A stretch of DNA of 40,025 nucleotides, from positions 1-40,025 of the forward strand of contig NZ_JAPFEA010000049.1 of NCBI RefSeq assembly GCF_026169115.1, given 5' to 3'. The notes beneath the pieces are model-generated. The model did no database searches, was not told the DNA's origin, and saw only the letters and a list, made by a program, of their open reading frames with translations. The stretch comes from Intestinimonas sp. (GTDB taxonomy: Bacteria; Bacillota; Clostridia; Oscillospirales; Oscillospiraceae). This document shows, in pieces, positions 39,593 through 40,025 of the stretch. The stretch's first letter is position 1; each line of letters opens with the position of its first letter. A program made the position numbers and the translations under genes.

Positions 39593-40025
39593 ATGAGCAG
39601 TCAAGAGAAAATAGCACTTTTATTTATACATGGTATTCTTGGAACCACAAGTCATTTTGAGCCTTTTTTATCGTTTGTTCCTCCAAATTGGGAAATATGC
39701 AATTTATCATTAAAAGGTCATGGAGGAAGTGTAAAGGATTTTTCGCAAGCTTCCATGGCTGAATGGAAACAGCAAGTAAAGAATGCCCTTGAAAAACTAT
39801 TGGATACCAATTCCAAAGTCATTATTGTCGCTCATTCTATGGGAACACTGTTTGCGATACAGGAAGCGATAGAAAAACCGGTAGATGAACTATTCCTTCT
39901 AAATGTTCCGTTAAAAGTACGAGTTACTTTCCGTTTATTTAGAACATCATGGCGCGTCTTTACAGGAAATATGAAACCTGATGATAAGTGGTCTATTGCA
40001 GCACAAAATGCGTATGGCATAGAAA
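39593..40025 (+). CDS. Alpha/beta hydrolase, cut by the window edge
   Basis: About 144 residues are visible before the window ends. The oxyanion motif LLFIHGILG is at residues 8-16 or so and the nucleophile elbow VAHSMGT at about 80-86, which is the order of alpha/beta-hydrolase fold esterases and lipases. The Asp and His of the triad would lie beyond the edge. GAGGTG is well spaced for the ATG at 39593; an ATG three bases earlier is too close. The gene uses AT-rich codons unlike all its neighbours, suggesting acquisition from another source. The substrate is unknown. Confidence 0.8.
   Translation, partial: MSSQEKIALLFIHGILGTTSHFEPFLSFVPPNWEICNLSLKGHGGSVKDFSQASMAEWKQQVKNALEKLLDTNSKVIIVAHSMGTLFAIQEAIEKPVDELFLLNVPLKVRVTFRLFRTSWRVFTGNMKPDDKWSIAAQNAYGIE

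Overview
The window looks like a chromosomal segment of a GC-rich anaerobic gut Firmicute, probably an Oscillospiraceae-type Clostridium relative. The basis is indirect: near-consensus sigma-A promoters, strong AGGAGG ribosome sites, U-tailed terminators, an ethanolamine (eut) locus run by the EutV/EutW antitermination system typical of Firmicutes, and a TRAP/LarA accessory operon. No species marker was recognised.

Layout. 1-1047: complete IS481-type insertion sequence with both ends visible. 1121-1207: tRNA-Leu(CAA) with its own promoter and terminator. About 1456-11988, minus strand: accessory locus for an unidentified sugar acid or hydroxy acid. It has three transcription units: an SDR, a zinc alcohol dehydrogenase and an IclR regulator; a D-2-hydroxyacid dehydrogenase, a DgoK-type kinase and a DapA-type aldolase; and TRAP transporter DctP-DctQ-DctM followed by a LarA-type racemase. 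All three promoters carry a related GTTTTAT-type element just downstream of the -10, the likely IclR operator. 12332-16121: housekeeping-type genes (dus, a Na/Pi cotransporter with a long leader, yaaA).

16150-36115, minus strand: a nearly complete eut microcompartment locus. In transcription order it is eutG, eutS, eutP, eutV, eutW, eutA, eutB, eutC, eutL, an EutK-like shell protein, eutE, two eutM copies, eutT, eutJ, a TIGR02536-type protein, eutN, a PduS-like and a PduT-like gene, eutH and eutQ. After eutQ comes a free-standing cobalamin-riboswitch RNA with its own promoter and two successive terminators, then a second, about 95% identical eutL on its own promoter. Ethanolamine enters by EutH, is split by B12-dependent EutBC (reactivated by EutA, cofactor made by EutT, probably with PduS), and acetaldehyde is turned into acetyl-CoA (EutE) or ethanol (EutG) inside the shell. 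No phosphotransacetylase gene is present. The leaders of eutG and eutA each hold two hairpins with six-base loops of the form GANGNA, the second overlapping a terminator, as expected for EutV targets. The eutS leader shows one such hairpin, and the riboswitch RNA carries one in its read-through part, which suggests it is an EutX/Rli55-like decoy for EutV.

36166-39354: two acetyltransferase genes on the plus strand, then a convergent CYTH-protein/DUF2284 pair on the minus strand. From about 39480 the DNA turns AT-rich and enters a truncated alpha/beta hydrolase gene running off the right edge.
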